DNA from: Vitreoscilla filiformis
GTDB lineage: Bacteria > Pseudomonadota > Gammaproteobacteria > Burkholderiales > Burkholderiaceae_C
Reading direction: 5' to 3'
Length of the DNA stretch: 64,000 nucleotides
Assembly (NCBI RefSeq): GCF_002222655.1
Contig: NZ_CP022423.1
Location: 1,488,001-1,552,000 of the forward strand
The notes beneath the pieces were generated by a model. It ran no database searches. It was not told the DNA's origin and saw only the letters and a program-made list of their open reading frames with translations. The number at the start of each line of letters is the position of its first letter. Within the stretch, counting starts at the first letter, position 1. Of the stretch, positions 8,488-16,922 are shown piece after piece. The position numbers and the translations under genes are program-made.

Positions 8488-11172
8488 ATGAACCCCTCCT
8501 ACGCTCCCAAAGAAGTTGAAGCCGCCGCCCAAGGCCACTGGAATGCCCGCGATGCCTACCGTGTGACCGAGGATGCGAGCAAGCCCAAGTACTACGCTTG
8601 TTCGATGCTGCCTTACCCGTCCGGCAAGCTGCACATGGGCCATGTGCGCAACTACACCATCAACGACATGCTCACCCGCCAACTGCGGATGAAGGGCTAC
8701 AACGTCTTGATGCCGATGGGCTGGGATGCCTTCGGTCTGCCGGCGGAAAACGCAGCGATGAAGGGCCAAAAGCCGCCCGCCGCGTGGACGTACGACAACA
8801 TCGCCTACATGAAGAGCCAGATGCAGGCGATGGGCCTGGCCATTGACTGGAGCCGCGAGGTCGCCACCTGCCAGCCGACCTATTACAAGTGGAACCAGTG
8901 GCTGTTCTTGAAGATGCTGGAAGCGGGCATCGCCGAGCGCCGCACGCAAACCGTGAACTGGGATCCGGTCGATCAAACCGTGCTGGCCAACGAACAGGTG
9001 ATCGACGGGCGCGGCTGGCGCTCGGGCGCGCTGGTGGAAAAGCGCGAGATTCCGGGTTATTACCTCAACATCGTCAAGTACGCCGAGGAGCTGCTGGGCG
9101 CGGTCGCCAACCCGGAAGACCCGAATTACCTGGCTGGCTGGCCGGAGCGCGTGCGCTTGATGCAGGAAAACTGGATCGGCAAGAGCGAAGGCGTGCGCTT
9201 TGCGTTTCCGCATGAGATTCGCGCTGCCGATGGCACGCTGATTCAAGACGGCAAACTCTACGTCTTCACCACCCGCGCCGACACCATCATGGGCGTGACC
9301 TTCTGCGCCGTGGCGCCGGAGCATCCGCTGGCCGCGCACGCCGCTGCCAGCCAGCCGGCGGTGGCCGAGTTCATCGCCGAATGCGCCAAGGGCGGCACCA
9401 CCGAGGCCGAACTCGCCACGCAAGAGAAGAAGGGCATCGCCACCGGCCTGTTTGTGATGCACCCGCTCACCGGGGCGCAGGTCGAGGTGTGGGTCGGCAA
9501 TTACGTGCTGATGAGCTACGGCGACGGCGCGGTGATGGGCGTGCCCTCGCACGACGAGCGCGACTTTGCTTTCGCCAAGAAGTACGGCTTGGAAATCAAA
9601 CAAGTCGTCGCCGTGGAAGGCGAAACCTTCAGCACCGACGCCTGGGCCGAGTGGTATGGCGACAAGCAAAAGTGCGTGTGCGTCAACTCCGGCGTGCTCG
9701 ATGGCCTGAGCCACAAAGTGGCTGTGAGCAAGGTGGCCGAACTCGTCGGGGCCAAGGGCTTGGGCGAGAAGAAAACCACCTGGCGCCTGCGCGACTGGGG
9801 CATCAGCCGCCAGCGTTACTGGGGCACGCCGATCCCCATCATTCACTGCGAATCCTGCGGCGCCGTGCCGGTGCCGGAAAAGGATTTGCCCGTGGTGCTG
9901 CCGGAAGACCTGATCCCCGATGGCTCGGGCAACCCGCTGAACAAGTGCGACAGTTTCCTGAACGTGCTGTGCCCCTGCTGCGGCAAGCCCGCCCGGCGCG
10001 AAACGGACACGATGGACACCTTCATCGATTCGTCCTGGTACTACATGCGCTATTGCGACCCCACCCACCCCGACGCAATGGTGGCCGAAGGCACGCAATA
10101 CTGGATGGCCAATGGTGGCATGGACCAGTACATCGGCGGCATTGAACACGCCATCTTGCACCTGCTCTACGCCCGTTTCTGGACGAAGGTGATGCGCGAT
10201 CTGGGCCTGGTGACGGTGAGCGAGCCGTTCAAGAAGCTGCTGACCCAAGGCATGGTGCTGAACCACATCTACAGCCGGCGCACCGACAAGGGCGGCAAAG
10301 AATACTTCTGGCCGCACGAAGTCGAGCATGTGTTCGACGCCAGCGGCAAAGTCACCGGCGCCCAGCTCAAGGCCGACAAGGGCGAACTGCCCGCCGGCAC
10401 CGCCATTGACTACGAGGGCATCGGCACGATGTCCAAGTCGAAGAACAACGGCATCGACCCGCAAGAGCTGATCAACACCTTCGGCGCCGACACCGCACGC
10501 CTGTTTGTGATGTTCGCCAGCCCGCCCGAGCAGACGCTGGAATGGAACGACGCCGGCGTGGAAGGCGCACACCGCTTCCTGAAGCGCGTGTGGGCCTTTG
10601 GCGCGAAGAACGCCGACGCCCTGAGCACCGCCACCGACGTGGGCGCCGAGCTGTCCGCCGAGGCCAAGGCGCTGCGCCGCGAAGTCCATCTGGTGCTCAA
10701 GCAAGTGTCGTTTGACTACGAGCGCATGCAGTACAACACCGTGGTGTCCGGCGCGATGAAGTTGCTCAACGCGCTGGAAGGCTTCAAAGCCACCGGTTCG
10801 GCGGGCGATGCCGCCGTGCTGCGCGAAGGCTATTCGGTGTTGCTGCGCGGCTTGTATCCGGCTTGCCCGCACATCACCCATGCGCTGTGGGAGCAGCTCG
10901 GCTACGCCGCCCAGCTCGGTGACCTGCTGGACGCCCCTTGGCCCACCGTGGACGAAGCCGCCTTGGTGCAAGACGAAATCGAACTCGTCTACCAAATCAA
11001 CGGCAAGCTGCGCGGCTCGCTCAAGGTGCCGGCCAGCGCGGACAAAGCCGCCATCGAAGCAGCGGCACGGGCTGCGCTGGTCAGCCACGCTGAATTCGCC
11101 AAGTTCGCCGAAGGACGTGAGCCGAAGAAGGTGGTGGTGGTGCCCGGTCGTCTCGTCAACGTGGTGGTCTGA
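8488..11172 (+). CDS. leuS: Leucyl-tRNA synthetase
   Basis: Class I synthetase that charges tRNA-Leu. The HIGH motif is HMGH (residues 49-52, in [14 protein letters not shown]) and the KMSKS motif is TMSKSKNN. The editing domain with [12 protein letters not shown] and [14 protein letters not shown], the zinc-type cysteine cluster and the C-terminal anticodon-binding domain are all present. 894 residues is full length. I chose the ATG at 8488 over a GTG three bases earlier. No good ribosome binding site is visible: the sequence just upstream is the end of the attC site, only about 16 bases away. Before the cassette arrived leuS would have followed exbD closely. Confidence 0.97.
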   Translation: MNPSYAPKEVEAAAQGHWNARDAYRVTEDASKPKYYACSMLPYPSGKLHMGHVRNYTINDMLTRQLRMKGYNVLMPMGWDAFGLPAENAAMKGQKPPAAWTYDNIAYMKSQMQAMGLAIDWSREVATCQPTYYKWNQWLFLKMLEAGIAERRTQTVNWDPVDQTVLANEQVIDGRGWRSGALVEKREIPGYYLNIVKYAEELLGAVANPEDPNYLAGWPERVRLMQENWIGKSEGVRFAFPHEIRAADGTLIQDGKLYVFTTRADTIMGVTFCAVAPEHPLAAHAAASQPAVAEFIAECAKGGTTEAELATQEKKGIATGLFVMHPLTGAQVEVWVGNYVLMSYGDGAVMGVPSHDERDFAFAKKYGLEIKQVVAVEGETFSTDAWAEWYGDKQKCVCVNSGVLDGLSHKVAVSKVAELVGAKGLGEKKTTWRLRDWGISRQRYWGTPIPIIHCESCGAVPVPEKDLPVVLPEDLIPDGSGNPLNKCDSFLNVLCPCCGKPARRETDTMDTFIDSSWYYMRYCDPTHPDAMVAEGTQYWMANGGMDQYIGGIEHAILHLLYARFWTKVMRDLGLVTVSEPFKKLLTQGMVLNHIYSRRTDKGGKEYFWPHEVEHVFDASGKVTGAQLKADKGELPAGTAIDYEGIGTMSKSKNNGIDPQELINTFGADTARLFVMFASPPEQTLEWNDAGVEGAHRFLKRVWAFGAKNADALSTATDVGAELSAEAKALRREVHLVLKQVSFDYERMQYNTVVSGAMKLLNALEGFKATGSAGDAAVLREGYSVLLRGLYPACPHITHALWEQLGYAAQLGDLLDAPWPTVDEAALVQDEIELVYQINGKLRGSLKVPASADKAAIEAAARAALVSHAEFAKFAEGREPKKVVVVPGRLVNVVV

Positions 11173-11174
11173 GC

Positions 11175-11711
11175 GTGAACGTGCGTGCCGCTTGCGTTGC
11201 GCGTCGCCGCTGGCTGCGCCATGTGGGGAGTTGCGCCGTGGGGGCGTCGCTGGCGGGCTGCGGCTTTCGCCTGCGCCAGCCGCCGAACTTGGTCTATCGG
11301 CGCATCGCCTTGATCGGGTTTGAGGCGCGCTCGCCCATGGCCGAAGCCCTGCGCGCCGCCTTGCCTGCGGACATCGCCGTGCAAGACACCCCGGCGGGGG
11401 CCGAAGTGGTCATCACCGTGTTGCAGGATCGGTATTACCGCACCGTCGCTGCTTCCACCACGGCCGGGCAGGTGCGTGAACTGCAACTGCGGGTGCTGCT
11501 GCGCTACCGCCTGACCACGCCCGAAGGTCACATGCTGGTGAGCGACACCCAGTTGGAGCAAACCCGCAACCTCAGTTATTCGGAAAGCTGGGCCTTGGCC
11601 AAATCCACCGAGGAAACCGCCCTGGCCCGCGAGATGCGCAACGACATCGCCGCCCAACTGCTGCGCGTGCTGGACACCACCAGCCGCCAATCCCAAATCC
11701 CGCCGCCATGA
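11175..11711 (+). CDS. lptE: LPS-assembly lipoprotein LptE
   Basis: Outer-membrane lipoprotein that plugs the LptD barrel and helps place lipopolysaccharide in the outer leaflet. The signal peptide ends in the lipobox SLAGC, followed by GFRLRQPPNLVYRRIAL, the typical LptE N-terminus. A conserved basic core (VRELQLRVLLRYRL) is present. It starts with a GTG two bases after the leuS stop and its end overlaps the holA start (ATGA). LptD itself is encoded at about 30-32 kb. The leuS-lptE-holA order is the usual proteobacterial one and supports the name. Confidence 0.92.
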   Translation: MNVRAACVARRRWLRHVGSCAVGASLAGCGFRLRQPPNLVYRRIALIGFEARSPMAEALRAALPADIAVQDTPAGAEVVITVLQDRYYRTVAASTTAGQVRELQLRVLLRYRLTTPEGHMLVSDTQLEQTRNLSYSESWALAKSTEETALAREMRNDIAAQLLRVLDTTSRQSQIPPP

Positions 11712-12814
11712 CCTTGCGTGCCGACCAGCTCGCCGCCCATGTCCAGCGCCACGGCTTGATGGCGCTGTACGTGCTCACCGGCGACGAGCCGTTGCAACAG
11801 CAAGAGGCCGGCGATTTGCTGCGCGCCGCCGCCCGGCAAGCGGGTTTCAGCGAGCGCCAGACCTTCACCCTGTCCGGCGTACACCAAGATTGGAGCAGCG
11901 TGCTGGGCGCAGCGCACTCGATGGGGCTGTTTGCCGAACAGCAACTGATCGAGATTCGCCTGCCCGGTGGCAAACCGAGCAAACCCGGCGTGACGGCGTT
12001 GCAGCAGTACGCCAGCCAACTCGGGGACGGCTTGGTCACGCTCATCTACCTGCCCCGGCTGGATCGGCAGCAGCAGCAGTCGGATTGGTTCAAAGCCTTG
12101 GAAGGTGTGGGCGTGGTGGTGCATTGCGACCCGCTGGAGCGCCACCAGTTGCCAGCGTGGATTGCCCAGCGCCTGGCCGCGCAAGGCCAACACCTGCCCC
12201 CTGGGGAAGAAGGCCAGCACGCCATGGCTTTTTTTGCTGATCGGGTTGAAGGCAACCTGCTGGCGGCGCATCAAGAGCTGCAAAAGCTGGCGCTGTTGCA
12301 TCCGCCGGGCGTGTTGCGGTTTGAGGACATCCAATCGGCGGTGCTCAACGTGGCGCGGTTTTCGCTGCCGCAGTTGAGCACGGCGGTGCTGTCTGGCGCC
12401 ACGGGGCGGGCGCTGCGTGTGCTCGACGGGTTGTTGGCCGAAGGCGAATCGCTGGTGCTGATCCACTGGACGTTGGCCGAGGACGTGCGCGCCCTCAAAC
12501 GCTGCACCCAGGCCATGGCTTCGGGGCGACCGGTGCCGGTGGCGTTGCGCGAGGCCCGGGTGTGGGGCGAACGCGAGCGGCTGTTCGAGCGGGTGTTACC
12601 GGGGTTGGAGGAGGCGCGCTTGTTGCCGTTGATCTACGCGGCGCAGGTGTGCGACGGCCTGATCAAAGGCTTGCGCCATCCCGATTGGCCCGGCGATGCC
12701 CACGATGGCCTGCGCCGATTGACGCTGATGAGTCTGGACTTGGTGCGCACGGCCCTGGCCCCTCGCCGGGGAGAAAGCTCCCCGCCGCACCGACGCATGG
12801 CGCTGCGAGCCTGA
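11708..12814 (+). CDS. holA: DNA polymerase III subunit delta
   Basis: Clamp-loader subunit that opens the beta sliding clamp. The N-terminus (LRADQLAAHVQRHGLMALYVLTGDEPLQQQEA) and the ARFSLPQLSTAVLSGATGRALRVLDGLLAEGE region are typical of HolA. Length is 368 residues. The gene overlaps lptE by four bases and runs tail-to-tail into pncC with a two-base gap. Confidence 0.94.
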   Translation: MTLRADQLAAHVQRHGLMALYVLTGDEPLQQQEAGDLLRAAARQAGFSERQTFTLSGVHQDWSSVLGAAHSMGLFAEQQLIEIRLPGGKPSKPGVTALQQYASQLGDGLVTLIYLPRLDRQQQQSDWFKALEGVGVVVHCDPLERHQLPAWIAQRLAAQGQHLPPGEEGQHAMAFFADRVEGNLLAAHQELQKLALLHPPGVLRFEDIQSAVLNVARFSLPQLSTAVLSGATGRALRVLDGLLAEGESLVLIHWTLAEDVRALKRCTQAMASGRPVPVALREARVWGERERLFERVLPGLEEARLLPLIYAAQVCDGLIKGLRHPDWPGDAHDGLRRLTLMSLDLVRTALAPRRGESSPPHRRMALRA

Positions 12815-12816
12815 GG

Positions 12817-13338
12817 TCAGCGTGCCCGCAGCAGGGCGTTCAATTGCGCCAGCGCGTGTGCCACAGTGGCCGAGCGCACAGCGGTGCGATCGCCAGGCAG
12901 AAGCAGGCCGTGGGTGTCACACTGCGGGGGCTGGTTCGGGGCTTCTTGCCAGGCCAAGGCCAGCCACACCGTGCCGACGGGTTTCCCAGCCACAGCCCCG
13001 CCCGGCCCTGCAATCCCCGTGACGGCCACCGCCACCTGGGCGGCGCTGTGCGCCAGCGCACCCAAGGCCATGGCGCGTGCCACGGGTTCGCTCACAGCGC
13101 CATGCGCGTCCAACAAAGCGCCTGGCACGCCGAGCGACGCTTGTTTGGCCGCGTTGCTGTAGGTGACGAACCCGCGTTCAAACCAATCGCTGGAACCGGC
13201 CACGCTGGTACACAGCGCGGCGATCAACCCCCCGGTGCAGCTTTCCGCGCAGCTCAGGCGCCAGTGGCGGGCGCGCAGGGCGTCGGCCAAGGCGGGGAGT
13301 TGGGCGCTCAGGGCGTCGAAGTCATGCAGCAGACTCAC
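12817..13338 (-). CDS. pncC: Nicotinamide-nucleotide amidohydrolase PncC (CinA C-terminal type)
   Basis: Deamidates nicotinamide mononucleotide, recycling NAD breakdown products. The family motifs [20 protein letters not shown] and VTYSNAAKQ, and the [18 protein letters not shown] loop, are present. I chose the GTG at 13338 ([10 protein letters not shown]) because it overlaps the pgpA stop as GTGA, like other junctions here; the longer GTG start at 13374 lies inside pgpA. That gives 173 residues, normal for stand-alone PncC. It is the last gene of a thiL-pgpA-pncC operon. Confidence 0.92.
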   Translation of the reverse strand: MSLLHDFDALSAQLPALADALRARHWRLSCAESCTGGLIAALCTSVAGSSDWFERGFVTYSNAAKQASLGVPGALLDAHGAVSEPVARAMALGALAHSAAQVAVAVTGIAGPGGAVAGKPVGTVWLALAWQEAPNQPPQCDTHGLLLPGDRTAVRSATVAHALAQLNALLRAR

Positions 13339-13877
13339 CAGCGCACCCACACGGCCAGCACCAGCAGCGTACACAGGGCCGCCACCAGATCGTCAAACAA
13401 AATGCCCCAGCCCTGCGCCCAGCCGGGCAGGGTGCCGGGGGTGCCTTTGAACAGCCGATCTGCCCAGCGCACGGGGCCGGGTTTGGCCGCATCGAACAGC
13501 CGGAACAGCGCAAAGGCGAAGAGCTGCATCCAAAAGCCGGCCATCGGGGTGATCAGCCACAACACCAGCCAGAACGCGATGACTTCGTCCCAAACAATCG
13601 CCCCCGGATCGGCAGTGTGCAGGGCCTGGGCGGTGCGCGTACACGCCCACCACCCCACCAGCAGCCCCAGCCCCAGCAGGGTCGCCCATTGATCGGAACT
13701 CAGCCAGCGATCCAGCAGCGTGAACGTCACCCACGCCCACAGCGTGCCCGCTGTGCCCGGCGCCACCGGGCTGAGACCACTGCCAAAGCCCAGGCTGATC
13801 CAGTGCGCCGGCGAGCGCAGCAACAGGCGCCAGCTCGGGCGCAGTGGGGCCAAGTCGGGAGCGATGTCGGGGCTCAT
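13335..13877 (-). CDS. pgpA: Phosphatidylglycerophosphatase A
   Basis: Membrane enzyme that dephosphorylates phosphatidylglycerol phosphate in phospholipid synthesis. The signature [20 protein letters not shown] and the acidic [13 protein letters not shown] motif are intact, with several hydrophobic segments. [17 protein letters not shown] is another family hallmark. The ATG at 13877 overlaps the thiL stop (ATGA) and gives 180 residues. The frame is open far upstream, but that part is antisense-like noise within thiL. Confidence 0.93.
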
Positions 13878-14842
13878 TCGGCTTTGAAGTGATCGAAGCC
13901 GCCGTAATCCCCCAGGTCGATGGGGTGGCCGAACTCGTCGCGCACGCGCACACCTTCTTCGGCTGACACCATCCGGCCAATCACCGTCAGCTTCAGCCCG
14001 AGGCGTCGCCCGATGGCCAGCACCACGTCGTGGCGGTCGGGCGGGGCGGTGAACAGCAATTCGTAGTCGTCCCCGCCGGCCAGTTGGCACAGGCGCTGCA
14101 CGTTGACGGTCTGCACCGTCAGCACTGGCGTGCGCGGCATGCGGGCCAGCTCGATGATGGCGCCCACGTCCGACTGGGCCATGATGTGGTTGAGATCGCC
14201 GATCAAGCCATCGCTGATGTCGATGGCGGCGGTGGCCACGCCGCGCAGGGCTTGGCCGAGGGCGACGCGGGGTTGCGGCATTTCCATCGCCAAGCGGGCG
14301 GTGTTGAACCCCGATTCCGGCAGCGACAGTTTGCCCCGGAACACTTCGAGCGCCAGCCGCGCTTCGCCCGGTGTGCCGCTGACCCACAGTTCATCGCCCT
14401 CTTGGGCGCCGCTGCGCAGCAGGGCTTGGCCGGTGGGCACTTCACCCAGCACGGTGACGCCGATGGTCAAGGGGCCGGACGTGGTGTCCCCACCGATGAG
14501 TTCGATGCCATGCAGATCGGCCAGGGCCAGCATGCCTTGCGAAAACGGTTTGAGGAACGATGGCCGAGCTTTCGATTCGGGCAGGCTCAGACTCAACAAA
14601 AAACTGTGTGGATCGGCGCCGCAGGCGGCCAAATCGCTCAAATTCACCGCCAGCGCCTTGTGGCCCAAACGGTACGGATCGACCGTTGGCAAGAAGTGCC
14701 GGCCTTCGACCAGCAAGTCCGTGGAGATGGTCAGTTGTCGCCCCGCCGTGGGTTGGAGCACTGCGCAGTCATCACCGACTCCGACCACCGCCCGGCGTGC
14801 GGGGCGGTGAAAGAAGCGGTCGATCAGATCGAATTCACCCAT
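13874..14842 (-). CDS. thiL: Thiamine-monophosphate kinase
   Basis: Phosphorylates thiamine monophosphate to the active diphosphate. The N-terminal GEFDLIDRFF, the metal-binding VGVGDDCAVL, the STDLLVEGRHF segment and LSDLAACGADP are characteristic. The AIDISDGLIGDL motif of the second half is also present. 322 residues is the usual length. It is the first gene of the thiL-pgpA-pncC operon and is divergent from rhlE, with only 57 bases between the two start codons. Confidence 0.95.
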   Translation of the reverse strand: MGEFDLIDRFFHRPARRAVVGVGDDCAVLQPTAGRQLTISTDLLVEGRHFLPTVDPYRLGHKALAVNLSDLAACGADPHSFLLSLSLPESKARPSFLKPFSQGMLALADLHGIELIGGDTTSGPLTIGVTVLGEVPTGQALLRSGAQEGDELWVSGTPGEARLALEVFRGKLSLPESGFNTARLAMEMPQPRVALGQALRGVATAAIDISDGLIGDLNHIMAQSDVGAIIELARMPRTPVLTVQTVNVQRLCQLAGGDDYELLFTAPPDRHDVVLAIGRRLGLKLTVIGRMVSAEEGVRVRDEFGHPIDLGDYGGFDHFKAE

Positions 14843-14899
14843 GGGGCGGGATTGTCGCTTCTACACTGCCGCCCCTGTCGTTCGCATCGGGTTTCTGTC

Positions 14900-16171
14900 A
14901 TGACTTTCGCCGCTCTGGGCCTTGCCCCTGCTTTGCAACAAGCCGTTCAGGCGCTGGGCCTGCACGCGCCCACGCCGGTGCAAGCGGCTGCGATCCCAGC
15001 GCTGCTGGCTGGGCGCGATGTGCTGGTGCAAGCGCGCACCGGTTCCGGCAAAACAGCGGCGTTTGCGCTGCCGCTGTTGCAAGCGTGGTTGAACGGTCGC
15101 CCGGAGGTGCCGCGCCCGGTGGAAGGCTTGGTGCTGGTGCCCACGCGTGAGCTGGCGCTGCAAGTGGGCGAGACGCTGCGCGAGCTGGGCCGACGCCTGC
15201 CAGGGTTGGTGAAGGTGGCGGTGGTGTTTGGCGGGGTGTCGATCAATCCGCAGATGATGGGTTTGCGCGGTGGCGCGGACATCGTGGTGGCCACGCCGGG
15301 CCGCTTGTTGGATTTGGTGCGCCACAACGCGGTGAAACTCGACCGGGTGCGCTCGTTGGTGCTGGACGAGGCCGACCGCCTGCTCGATCTGGGTTTCACC
15401 GAAGAATTGGCCGAGATCCAAGCGCTGCTGCCCCGCGAGCGCCAGACGGTGCTGTGTTCGGCCACGTTCCCGGTGGCGGTCAAGACGTTGGCGGCGGGCT
15501 GGTTGCAAGCGCCTGAGGAGGTGCGCTTGGCCAGCCTCATGGCGACCCGGTCGGACATCGTGCAGCGCGCCATCCGCATCGACACGCCGCAGCGCACAGC
15601 GCTGCTCAAACACTTGCTGGCGACGGTGTGTGGCCCTGAGGCGCCGGATCGCCGGGCGATGGTGTTTGTGGCCACGCAGCACAGCACCGAGCATGTGTCG
15701 GCCAAGCTGCGCCAGGCGGGGGTTCACGCGGCGGCGTTTCATGGGGCGTTGAGCCACGGGGCGCGCACGGGGGCGCTGCAAGCGTTCAAGGCGGGGGAGG
15801 TGCAGGTGCTCATCGCCACCGACATGGCGGCGCGGGGTTTGCACATTGAAGGCCTGCCGCTGGTGGTGAACTACGACCTGCCGCGTGCCGCTGAGGACTA
15901 CACCCACCGCATCGGTCGCACGGGTCGGGCGGGGCGTGAGGGGCAGGCGGTGAGTTTCATCACGGCGGAGGCGGAGGCGCATTTCCGTTTGATAGAGAAG
16001 CGCCAAGGTGTCCGCGTGGTGCGCGAGACGCTGCCTGGTTTCGAGCCTGCGGAGGTGCCGCCCACGGTGCCGGGCCACGCCGGCGCGGGGACGGGGTTGG
16101 ATCCGAACGGGGGGATCAAGGGGCGGCGGCGGAGTAAGAAGGATCGGTTGCGGCTCAGTGATTGCGCATAA
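14900..16171 (+). CDS. rhlE: DEAD-box RNA helicase RhlE-like (altered C-terminal end)
   Basis: ATP-dependent RNA helicase of ribosome assembly or RNA turnover. The Q motif (APTPVQAAAIP), Walker A ARTGSGKT, DEAD (LVLDEADRLLD), SAT (CSATFP) and HRIGRTGRAGR motifs are all present in order. The ATG at 14900 gives 423 residues. The last five residues (LSDCA) do not look original. The 73 bases just before them are repeated at 16815-16887, where the frame instead continues REGMA and stops at 16902. The insertion behind the gene therefore swapped the final codons; the helicase core is unaffected. Confidence 0.92.
   Translation: MTFAALGLAPALQQAVQALGLHAPTPVQAAAIPALLAGRDVLVQARTGSGKTAAFALPLLQAWLNGRPEVPRPVEGLVLVPTRELALQVGETLRELGRRLPGLVKVAVVFGGVSINPQMMGLRGGADIVVATPGRLLDLVRHNAVKLDRVRSLVLDEADRLLDLGFTEELAEIQALLPRERQTVLCSATFPVAVKTLAAGWLQAPEEVRLASLMATRSDIVQRAIRIDTPQRTALLKHLLATVCGPEAPDRRAMVFVATQHSTEHVSAKLRQAGVHAAAFHGALSHGARTGALQAFKAGEVQVLIATDMAARGLHIEGLPLVVNYDLPRAAEDYTHRIGRTGRAGREGQAVSFITAEAEAHFRLIEKRQGVRVVRETLPGFEPAEVPPTVPGHAGAGTGLDPNGGIKGRRRSKKDRLRLSDCA
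16081..16153 (+). repeat. 73-bp direct repeat, copy 1 (rhlE 3' end)
   Basis: Exact copy of 16815-16887. This copy lies in the real rhlE gene and encodes its glycine/lysine-rich C-terminal tail. The sequences diverge immediately on both sides. Confidence 0.95.
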
Positions 16172-16195
16172 AATTAAATGAAGTTACATTTAATT
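16172..16195 (+). promoter_or_regulatory. Palindromic operator-like site before the toxin remnant
   Basis: AATTAAATG and CATTTAATT form a perfect 9-bp inverted repeat with a 6-base spacer, ending one base before the toxin ATG. AT-rich palindromes here are typical self-regulatory operators of type II toxin-antitoxin operons. Confidence 0.6.
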
Positions 16196-16196
16196 G

Positions 16197-16441
16197 ATGC
16201 TGACAGTCATTGAGACCCCCATATTCCAGCGCATGGTGCGCGATGTGATTCCCGGCCCTGGAGACTTGCGCAAAGTGCGCTGGAGCCGCCCTGGCATGGG
16301 GAAGCGTGGCGGCCACGGGTGATTTACTTCAACCGCCTTGCCAGTGGGCAAGTGGTTTTGGTGGCTATCTACACAAAGGCCAAGTTTGACAACATGCCCG
16401 CTGCTGTTTTGAAGATGTGGAAGGAGGCCTACGATGGCTGA
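16197..16441 (+). pseudogene. Decayed RelE/HigB-like toxin
   Basis: The sequence starts MLTVIETPIFQRM and resumes RDVIPGPGDLRKVRWSRPG, GMGKRGG, then stops in frame after 41 codons. A shift of one base restores VIYFNRLASGQVVLVAIYTK and KFDNMPAAVLKMWKEAYDG, ending in a TGA that overlaps the antitoxin start. This is the C-terminal half of a RelE/HigB-type toxin (COG4737-like). Compared with family members as I remember them, about 20 residues are missing between FQRM and RDVIPG, and one base is missing after GKRGG. The toxin is therefore probably inactive, while the antitoxin downstream is intact. Confidence 0.75.
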
Positions 16442-16727
16442 AGTCAAGATGGATGCTGAGATGCTGGCGTTTGCCAACGATGTGGCGGAATCGATTCGCC
16501 AAGCCAAGCGTGGCGAGTTTGCGGCCGTTCACACGCCCGAGATGGTGGCTGGATACAAAACCCGTGGCCGCCCTGTGGGAACGACCAAGCCGAGTACCAC
16601 CAAGCAAGCCGTCACGATTCGGTACAGCCCGGACGTGCTGGCCGCTTTCCGCAGCATGGGCGCAGGCTGGCAAGCCAAGATGGATGACGCGCTGCGTGAG
16701 TGGCTGCGCACGCATTCGGCGGTCTGA
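16434..16727 (+). CDS. Antitoxin, BrnA/DUF4415-like C-terminus
   Basis: A 97-residue protein overlapping the end of the toxin remnant, with a good AAGGAGG at 16421-16427. The C-terminal part (KQAVTIRYSPDVLAAFRSMG and GWQAKMDDALREWL) is the ribbon-helix-helix-like segment of BrnA/DUF4415 antitoxins, preceded by the RGRPVGTTK linker. The N-terminal half (MLAFANDVAESIRQAKRGEF) looks more like the N-terminus of HigA-type antitoxins. The reading frame is intact. With the toxin broken, it may persist as an orphan that can neutralise related toxins or repress its own promoter; that is inference. Confidence 0.75.
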   Translation: MAEVKMDAEMLAFANDVAESIRQAKRGEFAAVHTPEMVAGYKTRGRPVGTTKPSTTKQAVTIRYSPDVLAAFRSMGAGWQAKMDDALREWLRTHSAV

Positions 16728-16754
16728 GAGGCTCCCCCATTCGCCCGGGACCTT

Positions 16755-16810
16755 TCACACCCCCCGCAGCAAATTCGCCAACTCCACCGCCGAGCGCACA
16801 TTCATCTTCT
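16755..16810 (+). repeat. 56-bp direct repeat, copy 1 (detached response-regulator 3' end)
   Basis: Exact copy of 20919-20974, the last 56 bases of the response-regulator gene including its stop codon (minus strand). Here it is a fragment without the gene, followed after four bases (ATGG) by the second rhlE-end copy. Confidence 0.95.
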
Positions 16811-16814
16811 ATGG

Positions 16815-16887
16815 CGGCGCGGGGACGGGGTTGGATCCGAACGGGGGGATCAAGGGGCGGCGGCGGAGTAAGAAGGATCGGTTGCGG
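16815..16887 (+). repeat. 73-bp direct repeat, copy 2 (detached rhlE 3' end)
   Basis: Exact copy of 16081-16153 without the rest of the helicase gene. The frame continues GAGGGGATGGCGTGA, which probably preserves the ancestral rhlE ending (REGMA, stop at 16902). Confidence 0.95.
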
Positions 16888-16922
16888 GAGGGGATGGCGT
16901 GAGCGAGCCGTTCGGTTTTCCG

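Noticed and set aside
8410..11088. 892-codon open frame on the minus strand opposite leuS
   Set aside because: It is the mirror of a strongly biased GC-rich gene. The translation has no recognisable domain, and leuS has every catalytic motif.
14030..14899. Upstream extension of the rhlE frame
   Set aside because: It overlaps thiL on the other strand and shows no helicase homology; the normal start is at 14900.
16417..16902. 161-codon frame joining the toxin end, the antitoxin region and the second rhlE tail
   Set aside because: Only the last 28 codons match anything (the duplicated rhlE end). The rest is out of frame with the antitoxin, so it is a by-product of the duplication.
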